Below are positions 1-7,483 of a DNA stretch of 13,604 bases, one piece after another. Position numbers and translations under genes: made by a program. The notes below the pieces were generated by a model. That model saw only the letters and a list, made by a program, of their open reading frames with translations. It was not told the origin of the DNA and did no database searches. The DNA is from Bacilli bacterium (GTDB lineage: Bacteria > Bacillota_I > Bacilli_A > RF39 > UBA660), in the NCBI GenBank assembly GCA_024683115.1, contig JAIKYM010000116.1:1-13604 (forward strand). Reading direction: 5' to 3'. Each line of letters begins with the position of its first letter. Within the stretch, counting starts at the first letter, position 1.

Positions 1-1224
1 AATATTAAGGTTTGTTATAAGAATAAATCAAAATGTGATGATATTGAACCTATCGTAGATGGTAATGTTAATACTGATGAAATGGGTGAATATAACATAT
101 CATATAAATATACTTATAAAGATCAAGAATTGGTACTAAATCAAGTTGTAGAAGTTGATGATATAAGTGGACCTAGAATAATAAATGCAAGTGATGCATT
201 AGTTAAAGTTTGTCCAAACGGTAAAGTGATAGATAAAGATGCTATTTCTATTGTTGATAATGTAGATGGTGTTATAAAAGAATATGAATCCGAGATAAAT
301 GGAACTACTTTAATAATTAAAGCTAAAGATTCAAAAGGTAATACTTCTAGTTCATCTATACCTGCTGAAGTAGGAGATAAAACTAAACCAACAATTAAAA
401 TATCTGGATCTAAGAGTATGAGTTTAACTCCTGGATCTAAATATACAGAACAAGGAGCTATAGTTACAGATAATTGTGATGATAATCTTAAGGTAGAAAC
501 AAGTGGAAGTGTTGATACTTCTAAAATAGGCACATATGAAATAACTTACACAACTAAAGATTCATCAGGCAATTCAGCATCAGCTAAAAGAACTGTAACT
601 GTTAGAGAAAAACAAGCAGGTGAAAAAGTAATATATCTTACATTTGACGATGGACCTGGAGCATATACAGAACAATTACTTGATGTACTAAAGAAATATA
701 ATGTTAAAGCTACATTCTTTGTAACTGGTAAAGGTGAAGATTCTGTTATTAAAAGAGAATATGATGAAGGACACACTGTAGGACTACATACATATTCACA
801 TGATTATAAACAAGTATATGCTAGTCAAACAGCATATTTCGAAGATCTTTATAAAATAAGAGATAGAGTTAAAAGAATAACTGGATATGAATCAAATATA
901 ATTAGATTCCCAGGTGGAACATCTAATACTGTTAGTAAAATATCTATGAAAGCCTTAGCAAAAGAAGTAGTTAATCGAGGCTTCTACTACTTTGATTGGA
1001 ATGTATCAAGTGGTGATGCAGGAGGAACAACAACTGCAGATGGTGTATATAACAATACTATTAATACTTTAAAATCTGGTACAAGTGTAGTTCTTCAACA
1101 CGATATTAAAAAGTATTCAGTAGATGCTGTTGAAAGAATAATTAAATATGGCTTAGAAAATGGTTATACTTTTGAGAGATTAACTGAAGATTCGCCAAAG
1201 ATTAGACATGGAGCAAATAAATAG
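1..1224 (+). CDS. Secreted Ig-like repeat / NodB polysaccharide deacetylase, 5' end missing
   Basis: The frame is open to the first base, so the gene starts upstream; the ATG at 82 is internal and 407 residues are visible. The N-terminal part reads as two to three Ig-like/DUF5011-type beta repeats; the last (about nt 388-606) has the typical 'GTYEITYTTKDSSGN' ending. A NodB carbohydrate esterase 4 domain follows with all five motifs: TFDDGP (nt 640-657, catalytic and metal Asp), HTYSH (787-801, metal His pair), RFPGG (904-918), DWNVSSGD (994-1017) and LQHD (about 1093-1104). NodB enzymes remove N-acetyl groups from GlcNAc/MurNAc polymers; with a wall-protein style N-terminus, peptidoglycan is the likely substrate (PgdA/PdaA-like), acting outside the membrane. 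The signal peptide must lie upstream. Substrate choice is inferred; the enzyme class is secure. Confidence 0.9.
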   Translation, partial: NIKVCYKNKSKCDDIEPIVDGNVNTDEMGEYNISYKYTYKDQELVLNQVVEVDDISGPRIINASDALVKVCPNGKVIDKDAISIVDNVDGVIKEYESEINGTTLIIKAKDSKGNTSSSSIPAEVGDKTKPTIKISGSKSMSLTPGSKYTEQGAIVTDNCDDNLKVETSGSVDTSKIGTYEITYTTKDSSGNSASAKRTVTVREKQAGEKVIYLTFDDGPGAYTEQLLDVLKKYNVKATFFVTGKGEDSVIKREYDEGHTVGLHTYSHDYKQVYASQTAYFEDLYKIRDRVKRITGYESNIIRFPGGTSNTVSKISMKALAKEVVNRGFYYFDWNVSSGDAGGTTTADGVYNNTINTLKSGTSVVLQHDIKKYSVDAVERIIKYGLENGYTFERLTEDSPKIRHGANK

Positions 1225-1247
1225 TTCACTTATGTGGGCTATTTTTT
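1219..1247 (+). terminator. Intrinsic terminator of the deacetylase gene
   Basis: An 11-bp stem (1219-1229 with 1234-1244, two G-U pairs) closes a TTAT loop and ends in a T run. The 5' arm contains the TAG stop codon, so the terminator overlaps the gene end. Confidence 0.8.
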
Positions 1248-1276
1248 ATGTATAAATACTAGTCAACCATTTTTAT

Positions 1277-1305
1277 TTGACAAGATAAAAATTACATGAT
1301 AATAT
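1277..1305 (+). promoter_or_regulatory. Sigma-A type promoter for the leader ORF / ABC exporter unit
   Basis: A perfect -35 TTGACA (1277-1282), a 17-bp spacer, and TAATAT (1300-1305) preceded by TG one base away (TGATAATAT, an extended -10). Transcription would start near 1312, about 26 bases before the leader ORF. This is the best promoter match in the window. Confidence 0.8.
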
Positions 1306-1326
1306 GTTGTTGAATTTGAAGAGGAA

Positions 1327-1478
1327 GGAGTGAGAATATGAAAAGATCAATTTATGCAAATTCAAAACAATTTATTTTTATTAGATGTGTACAAGTGACT
1401 TGTGGGAATATTCTCACTTCATTTTAACTTTTAGTTATTTATAAAAAATATAATTATTAAAGTAAAAAGAGTCATTTG
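1327..1478 (+). promoter_or_regulatory. Attenuator region with mutually exclusive RNA pairings
   Basis: Four pairings compete. (a) 1327-1339 with 1408-1420, 13 bp including one G-U, covering the end of the leader Shine-Dalgarno and most of its ATG. (b) 1393-1398 with 1414-1419, 6 bp. (c) A local hairpin, 1391-1395 with 1399-1403. (d) 1392-1401 with 1469-1478, 10 bp including two G-U. Pairing (d) takes the lower part of the terminator 5' arm (1464-1473), so it would act as an antiterminator; (b) and (c) would release the terminator. All paired upstream segments except the Shine-Dalgarno lie inside the leader ORF, so ribosome position would select the fold. The pairings are read directly from the bases; the switching logic and its direction are inferred. 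Confidence 0.6.
1338..1427 (+). CDS. 29-residue putative leader peptide of an attenuator
   Basis: A short ORF starts at ATG 1338 behind the strongest Shine-Dalgarno in the window (GAGGAAGGAG, 1321-1330, 7-base gap) and ends at TAA 1425-1427. The product begins MKRSIYANSK and ends CGNILTSF; it has two Cys (17 and 22) and no clear signal peptide or hydrophobic segment. It sits between a consensus promoter and a perfect intrinsic terminator, upstream of an ABC exporter gene. Codons 19-22 overlap a segment that can pair with the terminator's 5' arm. I infer that its translation, not the peptide itself, matters, as for bmrB upstream of bmrCD in Bacillus subtilis or erm-type leaders. The alternative is a small exported or modified peptide handled by the adjacent transporter. 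No homologue is recognised by eye. Confidence 0.6.
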   Translation: MKRSIYANSKQFIFIRCVQVTCGNILTSF

Positions 1479-1490
1479 CCGACTCTTTTT
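1464..1490 (+). terminator. Intrinsic terminator upstream of the ABC exporter (attenuator terminator)
   Basis: A perfect 10-bp stem (1464-1473 with 1481-1490) with loop ATTTGCC and five T at the base of the 3' arm. It lies 37 bases after the leader ORF stop and 27 bases before the exporter ATG. No convincing promoter lies between it and the exporter, so exporter expression probably depends on read-through. Confidence 0.85.
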
Positions 1491-1517
1491 ATTGTGTGTG
1501 AAAGAGAAGGTGGTAAT

Positions 1518-3251
1518 ATGAAAAAGTTAAATAATTTTAAACTATTATTTAAATATTTGAAAAATGATAAATTTAAAATAGCACTATACATCATATTAGT
1601 TTTGTCAACTCATTTACCAATCTTATCTGCGGCTTTCTTTTGGGGTAGAGCCTTAGAAAAATTGATCGCCAAAGACCTATTTGGTTTTGGCGTGTATATA
1701 CTTATCTGGGTTGGCATATATATTATGTGTTACTCGCTTTTACAAATCTGTAGAGATAAATTATACAATTATCTAGAGATTAAATTCACGAAGAATGTAT
1801 CTTTAGATTTATATAACAAAATTGACAAGTTACCAGCCATTGCCTTTGAAGACATTGGTGTTGGTGAATACATTAATCGTTTACACAATGATACAGATAG
1901 AGTTATGTCTTTGTTAAGCCAATTAATTAAATTAGTCTGTAAGTCTATAGTTGTCGTTTTTGTATTAATTATTTCATTTAAGATTTCCTGGGTTTTAGGA
2001 TCTGAAATTCTTTTATTTGCTGTGGTGATGGGATTCATCTCGTCATACTTTTTCCCTAAGATCAAGAAGACTCAAGAACATATTAAAGAGGAATCAGATA
2101 CATACGTTAAAAAGGCTACTGAAAATATTACGGGTATAAGAGAAATTAAAGCATTAGGTATTAAAAATATTATTGAAAAAGACATTAATAATGTATTAAC
2201 AAATTTATTTGATCATGAGAAGAAAATTAAGAATTATGAAGTTATTTATTATTCATTAAATAACTTAGCTTATTTTCTATTAAACGTATTAATATTATTT
2301 ACTGCTGGTAAATTCTTTATAAAAGGTAAAATTATTTATGCTGTATTTACTATGTTAGACTCATACCTATGGCGTATAGATGATGTAGTAGAATCATTAT
2401 CAGACTTTGGTGTTAACTTTAATAAGATTTCCGTATCTTTAAAACGTATTGATGAATTAGTTAACAATAGATTATATGATGATGAAAAATTTGGTGATGT
2501 AGAAATTGTGAAGCCTAAAGGAATTATAGAGTTTAAGAATGTTAAATTTAGATATAGGGAAGACGAAGATTATACCCTAAAGGGCTTAGATTTAGTTATA
2601 GAACCAAATAAAAAGACAGCTGTTGTTGGTAGATCAGGAAATGGTAAATCAACAATATTTAATCTATTATTAAGATACTTTGATTCATCTACTGGTGAAA
2701 TATTGGTAGATGGTCATAATATCAAAGATTTAACTGAAAAGTCATTAAGAAATAATATTTCAATTATTAGACAATCTCCATTCTTATTTAATGTGTCTAT
2801 TTTAGATAACTTTAAATATGTTAAAGAGAATGTTACATTAAAGGAAATAAGAAAAGTATGTAAGCAAGCTTATATTGATGATTATATTATGTCTTTACCA
2901 GATGGTTACAACACAATCATTGGTGAGGGTGGAGTTAACTTATCAGGTGGACAAAAACAAAGAATTGCTATTGCTCGTACTTTATTATTAAACACTAAGA
3001 TTATATTATTTGATGAAGCTACATCAGCTTTAGATAACGAATCACAAGAATACATTAAGAAGACTATTGATTCATTAGTTAAGGATCACACTATTATCAT
3101 AGTTGCGCATCGTTTATCTACTATTGTTGATGCAGATGTTATTAATGTTATTGATAAGGGTATGTTAGCTGCATCAGGTACTCATAAAGAATTATTAAAA
3201 GAGTCAAAGGTATATAATAAATTGTACACGAATGAATCTTCAAATTCATAA
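1518..3251 (+). CDS. ABC exporter, fused transmembrane and ATPase domains (ABCB/BmrA-like)
   Basis: A 577-residue half-transporter with membrane domain first and ATPase second. About six hydrophobic helices fall near residues 20-43, 54-77, 137-154, 158-178, 247-267 and 270-290. The ATPase domain has Walker A GRSGNGKS (371-378), Q-loop Gln 419, signature LSGGQ (475-479), Walker B with catalytic Glu (LFDE, to 500), D-loop SALD (503-506) and H-loop His 531. All key residues are present, so a homodimer could hydrolyse ATP. There is no C39 peptidase domain. Family members export drugs, lipids or peptides; the substrate cannot be read here. ATG 1518 is chosen over an upstream in-frame TTG at 1476, because that TTG lies inside the terminator loop and ATG 1518 has AAGGTGG just before it. 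The gene uses CGT for Arg several times, where its neighbours mostly use AGA. Expression is probably controlled by the upstream attenuator. Confidence 0.93.
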   Translation: MKKLNNFKLLFKYLKNDKFKIALYIILVLSTHLPILSAAFFWGRALEKLIAKDLFGFGVYILIWVGIYIMCYSLLQICRDKLYNYLEIKFTKNVSLDLYNKIDKLPAIAFEDIGVGEYINRLHNDTDRVMSLLSQLIKLVCKSIVVVFVLIISFKISWVLGSEILLFAVVMGFISSYFFPKIKKTQEHIKEESDTYVKKATENITGIREIKALGIKNIIEKDINNVLTNLFDHEKKIKNYEVIYYSLNNLAYFLLNVLILFTAGKFFIKGKIIYAVFTMLDSYLWRIDDVVESLSDFGVNFNKISVSLKRIDELVNNRLYDDEKFGDVEIVKPKGIIEFKNVKFRYREDEDYTLKGLDLVIEPNKKTAVVGRSGNGKSTIFNLLLRYFDSSTGEILVDGHNIKDLTEKSLRNNISIIRQSPFLFNVSILDNFKYVKENVTLKEIRKVCKQAYIDDYIMSLPDGYNTIIGEGGVNLSGGQKQRIAIARTLLLNTKIILFDEATSALDNESQEYIKKTIDSLVKDHTIIIVAHRLSTIVDADVINVIDKGMLAASGTHKELLKESKVYNKLYTNESSNS

Positions 3252-3278
3252 GAGGAAGTTTAATAACTTCTTCTTTTT
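3251..3278 (+). terminator. Intrinsic terminator of the ABC exporter gene
   Basis: A 10-bp stem with one G-U (3251-3260 with 3265-3274), loop TAAT, then a T run to 3278. It starts on the last base of the TAA stop codon. Confidence 0.82.
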
Positions 3279-3290
3279 ATTATGTATAAA

Positions 3291-3299
3291 TGTTATAAT
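3291..3299 (+). promoter_or_regulatory. Extended -10 promoter for the zinc-ribbon protease operon
   Basis: TGTTATAAT gives a perfect -10 hexamer with the TG extension. The matching -35 position (about 3271-3276) falls in the terminator's T-rich tail and is poor, as is common with extended -10 promoters. The predicted start, near 3306, leaves about 20 bases of leader before ATG 3327. Confidence 0.6.
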
Positions 3300-3326
3300 T
3301 AAATAGATAATAAAGGGGTGATTTAT

Positions 3327-5447
3327 ATGAGATGTTTTAAGTGTGGAAATGATAATCCTAACAATGCATTATTCTGTGGGACATGTGGTGCTAACTTAAA
3401 TGAAAACCAAGTTCTACAACAAGCAGCTTACCAACAAGCACAACAAGTATATCAACAACAACCAGTTTACCCACAACCAGTTAATCCTAATAATCAATTA
3501 CAACCAGTAACTTATCAACAATCAACAGGATTAAATACTAATCAAAAGGTAATAATTGTTGTTTTATTATTTGTATTATTAGGTTTATTATGTGTAATGT
3601 TATTTGGTAATAAGGGTAAGACACTTGTAACTAGAGCAAAAGATAATAAAAAGACAATCATGATTTATATGGTTGGATCTAATCTAGAAAGTAATAGTAA
3701 GATTGCTACTGCTGAAATAGAAGCTATGGAAAGAGCCAATGTAGATTTAGAGAATACTAATGTCTTATTATATACAGGTGGAACTTCTAAATGGCATAAC
3801 TATGTAAGTAATACAGAAAATGCTATTTATAAATTAACTACAGATGGTTTTACCAAGATAGAAACATATCCTAAGAAGAATATGGGAGATGCATCTACTT
3901 TATCAGATTTTATTCAATATACTTATGATAATTATAAAACAGGTAAGTATTACTTAATATTCTATGATCATGGTGGAGCTATAGATGGTGCTATCTATGA
4001 TGATTTTACTAAGGATCATTTATCTCTTGAAGATTTTGATAAAGCCATGAAAAACAGTCCATTTAATAGTAAGAATAAAATAGATGCTATTATTTTTAGA
4101 ACATGTTTAAATGGTACACTTGAAGTAGCTAGTGTGTTTGATGACTATGCTAATTATATTGTTTATTCAGAAGAATTAACTCTAGGTTCAAGTTCATCTA
4201 ATGTATTAGGATACTTTGTAGATAGTGTTAATGATATATCTGATCCTATTGATATAGGTAATGCATTTATAGATGGATACAATAAACAAATGTCTGAAAT
4301 AGATTTATTTGAATCACAACCTGTTACATATTCAATAGTAGATTTATCAAAGATTAAAACAGTAGTTAGTAAACTAGATGATTATATTAAAACTTTAGAT
4401 GTTAAAACATATTATAAAGAGATATCAACAGTAAGAAATAGATTATATCAATATGGCTCAGATTCTACTATGTATGATATGGTTGATTTAAAAGAATTTA
4501 TATTACAAACAAAACAATATTCAACTGGTAATTCAGATGAACTTATTAAAGCAATAGATGAAGCAGTTATAAGAAATAATACAAATTTAAGTGGTTCACA
4601 TGGTATATCTGTTTACTTCCCATATAATGGTGGTTCAGAATACTTAAAGTATTTTACTAATGTTTATAATAAATTAGATTTTTCAAGTAACTATACAAGC
4701 TTTATTAAATCATTCTCATCAGCCAAAGGGCAAACTTCAGCATTTAGCTTCTCATTTGCTTCAAATAATTTCTCCAATACTGAAAATGAAGTAAAACTAG
4801 AATTAACACAAGAACAACAAGAGAATATTGTTAAAAGTGGATATGTAGTATTTGAGAGATTAACTGGTGATCGAAAAGATTATTATAAGATTATCTATGA
4901 ATCTAATAATTCAACTATTGAAAATGGATTTGTTTCTACTCACATGAATAATAGATTTATAAAAGTTTATGATGAAGATACACCAGATGATAAGAGTTAC
5001 ATTGCACTTGTAGATATTACTCGTGATGGAGTAAATAAGAAAACAGTTGCTGCCGTAATTTTAGATACAGATAAGGATATATTAGATCCAACTTATATGG
5101 TATCAAGTAATCTTATTATCGATGATGATAATGGTACTCCTAAATTAGGTAACATGGAGTTAATATCTAGAGATGATAGAGTACAAGGTGTTATCTATGA
5201 TACTAGTGATTACGATGTAGTAGATATCATGGAATCAAGCCCAAAAATATTAGATAAAAATGGAAAGGTAATACCTCTTGATGATTGGACATATCCTAAA
5301 GTTAGATATGGTGTAGAACTTAAATTAAATAAAGCTAAATTAGAATATACAAATTTAGATTCTGATGGAGAATATTATGTATTATTCCTTTTATATGATT
5401 ACAATAATAACTATTATCTATCAGATATTATAAAGGTAGGTGAGTAA
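3327..5447 (+). CDS. Zinc-ribbon, single-pass membrane, clostripain-type C11 cysteine protease
   Basis: 706 residues in four parts. (1) Residues 1-24, a zinc ribbon with CxxC pairs at 3/6 and 17/20 (GTCG). (2) About 30-70, a Gln/Pro/Asn-rich linker. (3) One membrane helix, about 74-94. (4) A C11 (clostripain/gingipain-like) peptidase starting at KKTIMIYMVGSNLES, with catalytic His 215 in FYDHGG and Cys 260 in IIFRTCLNG. A C-terminal beta-rich region of about 230 residues after position 460 is unrecognised. With no cleavable signal, I infer N-in topology: ribbon in the cytosol, protease outside. C11 enzymes usually cut after Arg or Lys; the target here is unknown. ATG 3327 has GGGGTG six bases upstream; the in-frame GTG 3318 is part of that Shine-Dalgarno. 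It is the first gene of a probable three-gene operon, with one base before the next ATG. Confidence 0.88.
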   Translation: MRCFKCGNDNPNNALFCGTCGANLNENQVLQQAAYQQAQQVYQQQPVYPQPVNPNNQLQPVTYQQSTGLNTNQKVIIVVLLFVLLGLLCVMLFGNKGKTLVTRAKDNKKTIMIYMVGSNLESNSKIATAEIEAMERANVDLENTNVLLYTGGTSKWHNYVSNTENAIYKLTTDGFTKIETYPKKNMGDASTLSDFIQYTYDNYKTGKYYLIFYDHGGAIDGAIYDDFTKDHLSLEDFDKAMKNSPFNSKNKIDAIIFRTCLNGTLEVASVFDDYANYIVYSEELTLGSSSSNVLGYFVDSVNDISDPIDIGNAFIDGYNKQMSEIDLFESQPVTYSIVDLSKIKTVVSKLDDYIKTLDVKTYYKEISTVRNRLYQYGSDSTMYDMVDLKEFILQTKQYSTGNSDELIKAIDEAVIRNNTNLSGSHGISVYFPYNGGSEYLKYFTNVYNKLDFSSNYTSFIKSFSSAKGQTSAFSFSFASNNFSNTENEVKLELTQEQQENIVKSGYVVFERLTGDRKDYYKIIYESNNSTIENGFVSTHMNNRFIKVYDEDTPDDKSYIALVDITRDGVNKKTVAAVILDTDKDILDPTYMVSSNLIIDDDNGTPKLGNMELISRDDRVQGVIYDTSDYDVVDIMESSPKILDKNGKVIPLDDWTYPKVRYGVELKLNKAKLEYTNLDSDGEYYVLFLLYDYNNNYYLSDIIKVGE

Positions 5448-5448
5448 T

Positions 5449-6309
5449 ATGTTTTGCAATAATTGTGGAAATACAAATGAAGGAACTCCAACATTTTGTA
5501 ACTTTTGTGGAAAACCTTTAAATACAGGAAATAGAAATAATAATACATCTAAGATAATAATAGTTATTGTTTTAGCATTAATACTTTGTGGTACATTGAT
5601 AGTTTTCTTCTTAACCAATAATATGATATCAAAGGATGATAAAGATACAACAACTACAACATCAGGTACAACTGAAAAACTTGATACAGAAAAAAAAGAA
5701 GTACCTAGATTAGACTTAACTAATGTCAGTTTTAAAGATGAAGATGGAGTTGAAAGAAGTAAGAAAGTAGAATTTATTAAAGGTTTCGTATCTGAAGATG
5801 GTAGAGATGCATATATAGTATTGAAGAATAATAATGATTTTAATATTGAATATAGAGTTTATATTAATTATTATAAAGTTGGAGTAAGAATTAAATCTAA
5901 TCAAAATACATCTTACTTTGTTAAGGCTAATACTATATCTGTGGCAGATATAATGGTTAGAATAGATGAATACTATGACGCAGTAGATATAACATATAAA
6001 ACATATTTACCTGGTGATTATTATTATGATATACCTGTTAAAGATGGAGACATTAAATACACTACTGAAAAAGGTGAAAATATAATTGGTACTTATAAAA
6101 ATAATACCACTGAATCTATATATGGATATGCTGGATGTTTATATTACAAAGGTAATGAATTAGTATATGCTACTAGAGGATACTTAAATGAAGTAAAACC
6201 TGGTGAAGAAAAAGACTGCACATGTTATACTTCATATCTACCTAAAGGATTAGACTATGATAGTAGAAAATTTACAATTTATACATTATATTACACAAAA
6301 GGTGAATAA
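5449..6309 (+). CDS. Zinc-ribbon single-pass membrane protein, unknown extracytoplasmic domain
   Basis: 286 residues. Residues 1-22 form a zinc ribbon with Cys 3, 6, 17 and 20, closely matching the N-terminus of the preceding protease. One membrane helix covers about 36-57. A short Asp/Lys/Thr stalk with five consecutive Thr precedes the C-terminal region, which looks like two consecutive beta domains (about 90-165 and 190-286). The second carries three Cys (in AGCLY and DCTCY). The pattern resembles FxLYD-type domains found behind zinc ribbons in Gram-positives, but I cannot name it firmly. ATG 5449 lies one base after the upstream stop, with AGGTGA six bases before it inside the upstream gene, so translation is probably coupled. 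The in-frame GTG 5440 belongs to that ribosome binding site. Function unknown; a partner or regulator of the adjacent protease is possible but only inferred. Confidence 0.82.
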   Translation: MFCNNCGNTNEGTPTFCNFCGKPLNTGNRNNNTSKIIIVIVLALILCGTLIVFFLTNNMISKDDKDTTTTTSGTTEKLDTEKKEVPRLDLTNVSFKDEDGVERSKKVEFIKGFVSEDGRDAYIVLKNNNDFNIEYRVYINYYKVGVRIKSNQNTSYFVKANTISVADIMVRIDEYYDAVDITYKTYLPGDYYYDIPVKDGDIKYTTEKGENIIGTYKNNTTESIYGYAGCLYYKGNELVYATRGYLNEVKPGEEKDCTCYTSYLPKGLDYDSRKFTIYTLYYTKGE

Positions 6310-6360
6310 TATTGTAGAATTTTGTGATAGAATATATATAGAATAGAAAGGAATGTTTAT

Positions 6361-7413
6361 ATGGAAAATAATAATTTAGAAAATAATAATGTAACTCCAG
6401 TTGCTCCAGTTATGCCTGAACAACCTGTTCAACCTGCTGCTCCTGAAGTTTCTGTACAACCAGTTGAACCAGTAGCACCAGTTGCTCCAGTTCAACCAAC
6501 TGAACCAGTTGCTCCAGTAGCACCAGTAGAATCTGCTCCAGTGGCACCTATTGCTCCTCAACAACCAGTTCCAGTACAACCGGTAGTTCCACAAGGAACT
6601 GCTCAACCACCTTTAGCTCCAATTCAACCAAATAATTCAAATGGAGGAAATAAGGTATTTGTAATTTTAGTAATTGTTTTAGTACTTGCTATTGTTGGTG
6701 TTGTAATTGCATTCGTTGTTCAAGCTAAGAATAATGCTGGTGTAAGTGGTGGAGACAACACAACAACAACCACTACTACAACTGCAGAAAAGACTACTAT
6801 TGGAACTATTACTAATACTACTTCAACAGCAGTAATCACTACTAGATCTAATACAACTACAGTTACAAGAACAACTAGAAGTGCTGATACACCTGCTCCA
6901 GTTTCTGTAACAGGAGAAGTTATCAAAGTTGGAAGTTATAATTTACCACTTGCAAGTGGATATAAATTAGTTCAACAAAATGGTGTAACATCTATAGTTA
7001 ATACTACTAAGAAAGTTCAAATTGTATTTAGTTATATAAGTGGTTATACTACTGCAACTGTTGATTCTAGTTTAGATGATATTATTGCTAAAGCTCAATC
7101 ACAAGGATTTGAAGTAACTGATGCTGTAAGATATCATGAAAATGGTAAAACATATTACAGTGTTGAATTATCTTCAACAAAAATCCCATCTGGATATAAA
7201 TATTATTTAGTGTATGCTGATTTAGGTACAGGTTTATTAGAATCTTATGTATTAACAGCTTCAACTACTGATATTAAGACTGCTATAGTTGATATTATCA
7301 ATATGATTGAAAGTGCTAAGTCATCAAGTACATTTGCTCCTGGAAATGCTGACGAATTAACTGAAGTTGGTATTGATGGTGTAGATAATCTAGATACTAG
7401 AGTATTTGAATAA
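6361..7413 (+). CDS. Pro/Ala/Val-rich single-pass membrane protein with Thr-rich stalk
   Basis: 350 residues with no recognised family. Residues 1-97 are low complexity, dominated by PVAPV, QPV and EPV units. A membrane helix spans about 98-120, followed by a Thr-rich stalk (about 133-173, including eight Thr in a row) and a globular C-terminal domain (about 186-325) beginning GEVIKVGSYNLPLASGY. There is no signal peptide, so the Pro-rich part is predicted cytosolic and the rest outside. The start is ATG 6361 with AAAGGAA seven bases upstream. It lies 51 bases after the preceding gene with no terminator in between and ends at the strong terminator 7426-7456, so it is probably the last gene of the operon. 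It shares the 'cytosolic head, one helix, Thr stalk, outer domain' plan with its neighbour. Function unknown. Confidence 0.83.
   Translation: MENNNLENNNVTPVAPVMPEQPVQPAAPEVSVQPVEPVAPVAPVQPTEPVAPVAPVESAPVAPIAPQQPVPVQPVVPQGTAQPPLAPIQPNNSNGGNKVFVILVIVLVLAIVGVVIAFVVQAKNNAGVSGGDNTTTTTTTTAEKTTIGTITNTTSTAVITTRSNTTTVTRTTRSADTPAPVSVTGEVIKVGSYNLPLASGYKLVQQNGVTSIVNTTKKVQIVFSYISGYTTATVDSSLDDIIAKAQSQGFEVTDAVRYHENGKTYYSVELSSTKIPSGYKYYLVYADLGTGLLESYVLTASTTDIKTAIVDIINMIESAKSSSTFAPGNADELTEVGIDGVDNLDTRVFE
6391..6630 (+). repeat. Pro/Ala/Val codon repeat tract
   Basis: Irregular short repeats built from GTT/GTA-GCT/GCA-CCA-GTT units encode residues about 11-90 of the surrounding protein. Units vary in length and mix GAA and CAA codons. 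The antisense strand of this tract is an open but spurious Trp-rich frame. Confidence 0.8.
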
Positions 7414-7425
7414 TATGTATAGAAG

Positions 7426-7456
7426 ACAATTAAGTATTAACTTAATTGTTTTTTTT
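7426..7456 (+). terminator. Intrinsic terminator ending the zinc-ribbon operon
   Basis: A perfect 10-bp stem (7426-7435 with 7440-7449), loop ATTA, followed by a run of eight T (7449-7456), the longest in the window. Confidence 0.88.
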
Positions 7457-7472
7457 ATTATATAATTATAAT
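7437..7472 (+). promoter_or_regulatory. Candidate promoter with two abutting TATAAT boxes
   Basis: TATAAT at 7461-7466 and again at 7467-7472. TTAACT (7437-7442) is 18 bases before the first box; TTGTTT (7446-7451) is 15 before the second. The -35 elements are weak and overlap the preceding terminator. Starts would fall at about 7473-7479, leaving a very short leader before ATG 7484. Confidence 0.4.
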
Positions 7473-7483
7473 AGGTGTATGGT

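Noticed and set aside
1476..1517. Upstream TTG start for the ABC exporter adding 14 residues
   Set aside because: The TTG lies in the loop of the perfect terminator 1464-1490 and has no ribosome binding site; ATG 1518 has AAGGTGG just upstream and gives a normal exporter N-terminus.
1225..1517. tRNA or another classical RNA gene in the largest gap between larger genes
   Set aside because: No cloverleaf, CCA end or T-loop motif is seen; the gap is explained by the terminator, promoter, leader ORF and attenuator.
1518..2100. Horizontal transfer of the ABC exporter from codon use
   Set aside because: It uses CGT for Arg more than its neighbours and looks slightly less AT-rich near its start, but the difference is small by eye and no mobile element, integration site or tRNA borders it.
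6376..6606. Minus-strand Trp/Asn/Ser-rich open frame
   Set aside because: It is the antisense image of CCA/GTT/GCT repeats in the Pro-rich protein (CCA reads TGG on the other strand), with no gene-like composition.
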